Below the pieces are notes generated by a model. That model was not told the origin of the DNA and searched no databases. It worked only from the letters and a program-made list of their open reading frames with translations. Positions 15,440-17,901 of a stretch of DNA of 17,901 nucleotides are shown here, piece by piece; the first letter of the stretch is position 1; each line of letters begins with the position of its first letter. A program made the translations under genes and the position numbers. The stretch comes from Synergistaceae bacterium (lineage in GTDB: Bacteria; Synergistota; Synergistia; Synergistales; Aminobacteriaceae), in NCBI GenBank assembly GCA_009784305.1, contig WRBZ01000003.1, positions 1-17,901 of the forward strand, written 5' to 3'.

Positions 15440-17044
15440 CTATGATCTATAATCATATGAACGTAGCTTAACTTCACCCTCTTCAAAAACAAAAGAACAA
15501 AATTTAAATGGTTCCCTAATCAAATATGTATATCCGCGTATTGTAATCGAAACGCCAGAATAACAAACATCTTTAACTCTAACTATCCCTTGAGCTTTAG
15601 TTGTTTCAAGCATTTGGTCAATTTCATGTAATTCTTTCGTTGCATTTTGCAGTTGAGCCTGTACTTGAAATTTTGTTTTCGTGATAGATATCAATAAAGC
15701 TCTTTTGTCATCATCAAGGGCTTGCGCAGCCTCAAGTTTTTTTAAAAATGTTAAATTTGCTTCTATTTTTTCCATATTCTCATTATATGCTGAAAGTGAC
15801 GCAACTAATTCCTTCTTGCGCGCGGCGTAAACCGGGGAAACACCAACTATCACTTCAGTTTTTGTTCCCATTTCGCTTCCCATAGTTGAACATGAAACTT
15901 CAATTGCCGCTTGAATCTTACCTCCTGCAATTTGTGATTTTCCACTACCGGATACTATAACAGACCCGCCCGCAAATATATCACTGTGCAGAGCAGCGTT
16001 GTGCACCAGCACATCCCCTCCGGCAGTCAATTCAGCCTGGTCAACAAAGCCAATATCAATTCTACCTGCGGCAATAATTCTAGCTTTATCCATCCCACGA
16101 ACGCCGCCTCTGATAAGTATATCCCCTTTACTCTCAACATGAGCGCCCTCTACAACTTCAGCAATCTCTATATCTCCTGCTGCTATAACTCTAAATCCAT
16201 CTTTAACTGCGCCTTTTATTTTTACAACGCCGACGAAATCAATGTTTCCTACATGAAAATCCACATCACCTGAGACATTTAGTTCCGGCGATATGGTTAA
16301 TCTGTTATCGATTTTTTTCAAACACCCACTGATTTCAGCTAACAGCGTTGATCCATCTTCAGAAACCACAGTGCCTGCACCGTTTGGAAAAGGTATTTCC
16401 TTTCCCGGCTTCGCCTTAATGGGTACATTTGAAACACTTATGCCATCTATTCCGTCTGTAGGAGGAAAGCGCACTGCAAGGACATCTCCCTGAGAAACGT
16501 TAATAATCAAGCCACGTTCTCTATGATCAATTCTCTCTTTATTATTTTCCGATCTATCTGTTTTTGAAGATAGATCAATTTTTACCTCAACCCATCCATC
16601 TTTACCAACCACCGGTCCTATTCCTTTTGCTGCTACTACAGGTTCATTGCTTACTCGATTATTGATAATATCTGAAATAACGTTATCATCAATACCGTAA
16701 ACTATATTTTTCTCAGCAAGAGCGCTTCTAATCTGAGCTAATGTAGGCCACGGTTTTGTAAAAAAAGGCGGCGTTATATTCACACTTGCCTCCATATGAT
16801 CTTTTGACACAGATACAGTTATAACAGCATCATTCTCAGGATTTAAATTTCTTTCAGCTATTTTGTATGGGGACTTGCCTTGTGCGCGTACGAAAGCTTC
16901 TACTGATTTGTTGTCAAATTTAAGTATGCCTTTAAGTCCGAGAAATTGGAGCAATAAAGGTAGTGAAGGACATTCTTCTCCTTCGGCTAAATTTATAAAA
17001 ATTCCATCTTTGCGTGCTTCTAGCAGGACTAAATCTTGTTTCAT
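15440..17044 (-). CDS. fapA: FapA-family (DUF342) flagellar assembly protein
   Basis: This 534-residue protein belongs to the DUF342/FapA family, cytoplasmic polymer-forming proteins linked to flagellar assembly and polar placement. The N-terminal part (1 to about 175) includes FVRAQGKSPYKIAERN. The family core follows: GDVLAVRFPPTDGIDGISV (186-204), GKEIPFPNGAGTVVSEDGS (214-232) and ISPELNVSGDVDFHVGNIDF (251-270). Next comes a right-handed beta-helix region of repeated G-(D/S)-(I/V) turns (about 255-400), then a coiled coil (about 405-482) and a closing beta segment (487-530). A GGGGGGAG ribosome site lies 5 bases before the ATG. It starts 14 bases after the sigma factor gene, the usual close pairing with fliA. 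The exact molecular function is not settled in the family. Confidence 0.9.
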   Translation of the reverse strand: MKQDLVLLEARKDGIFINLAEGEECPSLPLLLQFLGLKGILKFDNKSVEAFVRAQGKSPYKIAERNLNPENDAVITVSVSKDHMEASVNITPPFFTKPWPTLAQIRSALAEKNIVYGIDDNVISDIINNRVSNEPVVAAKGIGPVVGKDGWVEVKIDLSSKTDRSENNKERIDHRERGLIINVSQGDVLAVRFPPTDGIDGISVSNVPIKAKPGKEIPFPNGAGTVVSEDGSTLLAEISGCLKKIDNRLTISPELNVSGDVDFHVGNIDFVGVVKIKGAVKDGFRVIAAGDIEIAEVVEGAHVESKGDILIRGGVRGMDKARIIAAGRIDIGFVDQAELTAGGDVLVHNAALHSDIFAGGSVIVSGSGKSQIAGGKIQAAIEVSCSTMGSEMGTKTEVIVGVSPVYAARKKELVASLSAYNENMEKIEANLTFLKKLEAAQALDDDKRALLISITKTKFQVQAQLQNATKELHEIDQMLETTKAQGIVRVKDVCYSGVSITIRGYTYLIREPFKFCSFVFEEGEVKLRSYDYRS

Positions 17045-17058
17045 AATTCTCCCCCCTT

Positions 17059-17802
17059 TTAATGAAGCATCCTTTTCATGGAAGCAAGAGCTTTTCCATG
17101 TATCTGTGATACGCGAGACTCGCTTACTCCAAGTACATTACCAATTTCTTTCAATGTTAAACCTTCATAATAATATAAAGACAGTACCTGCATTTCCCTT
17201 TCCGGCAATTTTCTAAGTGAAGAAGCAACTCGTTCAATTTCATCTTCATTCTCTAAAATATCCTGAATCGACTCCCCATCATGCGGTAAAGCCTCTTCAA
17301 GCGTAACTTCGCCATCTTCAAATGCGACCATCTCATCAAGCGAAACAAAATAAGTACGGCTCGCTAACTCAAGGGTCTCACGATAAATCTTTTCATCAAC
17401 TCCCATTTCTTCGATCAAGTATTTATCATGTAGAGACCCTTTTTCCTGTAAAACCTTATCCATAGCTTTATTCAGTTTTTGTAGTTTTTCTCTGCCTGTC
17501 CTTGATATCCAATCATATTTGCGCAATTCATCAAGAATTGACCCTCTTATTCTTGGGACAGCAAATGTTTGAAAAGAAAAACCTTTTGAAATATCAAATC
17601 TGTTTACAGCATCTAATAGTCCAAAAACTCCAAAACTCAACAAGTCTTCATAATCAAGCCCGGACGGAGGCGACACTATCATTCTCCCTACCACATACTT
17701 CACGAGAGGAAGATAACGCTTAACAATTTTCTCTTTATTGATTTCAGTGGGAGAGGTTAAATATTCATCCCAAAGCTGAGAATCCGAAGATTTGCGCTCC
17801 AA
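17059..17802 (-). CDS. fliA: FliA/WhiG-type RNA polymerase sigma factor (sigma-28)
   Basis: Sigma factor of the flagellar/motility group, directing RNA polymerase to late flagellar and chemotaxis promoters. With the TTG start at 17802 the protein has 247 residues. Region 2 (about 25-96) contains YLPLVKYVVGRM, LDYEDLLSFGVFGLLDAVNRFD and FQTFAVPRIRGSILDELRKYDW, followed by ISRTGREKLQKLNKA of region 3. Region 4 (about 193-245) contains LPEREMQVLSLYYYEGLTLKEIG and VSESRVSQIHGKALASMKRML, the DNA-binding helix-turn-helix. The longer reading from a TTG at 17823 would place the strong AGGAGG inside the coding sequence, so the downstream TTG is preferred. Anti-sigma FlgM is not in the window. The gene heads the minus-strand train with fapA. 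Confidence 0.93.
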   Translation of the reverse strand: MERKSSDSQLWDEYLTSPTEINKEKIVKRYLPLVKYVVGRMIVSPPSGLDYEDLLSFGVFGLLDAVNRFDISKGFSFQTFAVPRIRGSILDELRKYDWISRTGREKLQKLNKAMDKVLQEKGSLHDKYLIEEMGVDEKIYRETLELASRTYFVSLDEMVAFEDGEVTLEEALPHDGESIQDILENEDEIERVASSLRKLPEREMQVLSLYYYEGLTLKEIGNVLGVSESRVSQIHGKALASMKRMLH

Positions 17803-17812
17803 AAGTGAATTA

Positions 17813-17818
17813 CCTCCT
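17813..17818 (-). promoter_or_regulatory. Shine-Dalgarno site deciding the fliA start
   Basis: The minus strand reads AGGAGG here, 10 bases before the TTG at 17802 and 3 bases after the upstream TTG at 17823. It is the only strong ribosome site near the sigma gene. It supports the downstream TTG as the initiation codon. Confidence 0.65.
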
Positions 17819-17833
17819 CTCAACGCTCTTCAT

Positions 17834-17901
17834 TTATATCATGGTGACTCCCTTACCCAATACTTTTACGCTGAGCATCCATGTTTCTGTATTAAACTCA
17901 A
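17834..17901 (-). CDS. Possible C-terminal tail of an upstream gene (partial)
   Basis: One minus-strand frame is open from the right edge to a TAA at 17834-17836 and ends in TWMLSVKVLGKGVTMI. It stops 31 bases before the sigma start, consistent with an operon neighbour. Twenty-one codons are too few to identify a family, and a chance open frame is not excluded. Confidence 0.3.
   Translation of the reverse strand, partial: EFNTETWMLSVKVLGKGVTMI

Noticed and set aside
1..17901. CRISPR arrays, tRNA or rRNA genes, insertion sequences, sigma-28 promoters
   Set aside because: I scanned for repeat-spacer periodicity, conserved RNA segments, transposase motifs and TAAA-N15-GCCGATAA elements and saw none convincing.

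Overview
This window reads as chromosomal DNA from a motile, anaerobic, amino-acid-fermenting bacterium with an outer-membrane-type exporter. I favour a Synergistota-like lineage, with a clostridial relative as the alternative. The pointers are a FliA/WhiG-type sigma factor next to FapA (DUF342), a DUF501 protein, a long-form (676-residue) urocanate hydratase, a PLP-dependent sulfur-amino-acid lyase and an MsbA-like ABC protein. The taxonomic call is inference only. Coding density is very high: no gap exceeds about 90 bases, and I see no RNA genes, insertion sequences, CRISPR arrays or clear hairpin terminators.

Layout. (A) 1-2878, minus strand: a membrane-anchored TerB_N/TerB-type protein whose 3' end overlaps the start of an MsbA-like ABC exporter that runs off the left edge. 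(B) 2967-6090, plus strand: a two-gene cassette in which an old-yellow-enzyme-family flavin oxidoreductase overlaps a urocanate hydratase by 8 bases. This cassette is divergent from A and overlaps C tail to tail. (C) 6075-8158, minus strand: a D-cysteine desulfhydrase/L-cysteate sulfo-lyase homologue followed by a YeiH/PSE-family exporter, a plausible desulfonation and sulfite-export pair. (D) 8196-10038, minus strand: two tandem paralogous response-regulator/GGDEF proteins, one with an intact GGEEF site and one with a degenerate SPEKF site but a retained RxxD inhibitory site. (E) 10065-11687, minus strand: a 540-residue protein that joins an argininosuccinate-lyase-like domain lacking its catalytic elements to an apparently active RNase HI domain. 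(F) 11728-14505, minus strand: a PilT-like ATPase, a DUF501 protein, an S1-domain protein and an unrecognised basic protein, several with overlapping ends. (G) 14495-17802, minus strand: two unrecognised proteins, FapA and the FliA-type sigma factor, with the possible tail of one more gene at the right edge.

From the right edge down to 6075 every gene is on the minus strand, with gaps under about 50 bases or short overlaps. Transcription from the flagellar sigma gene could therefore reach the c-di-GMP genes. Motility (sigma-28, FapA, PilT) and c-di-GMP signalling (two GGDEF proteins) thus share one gene train. The most unusual item is the pseudo-argininosuccinate-lyase/RNase HI fusion. The OYE-urocanase cassette, the cysteate/sulfite pair and the active/degenerate GGDEF pair are further testable hypotheses.
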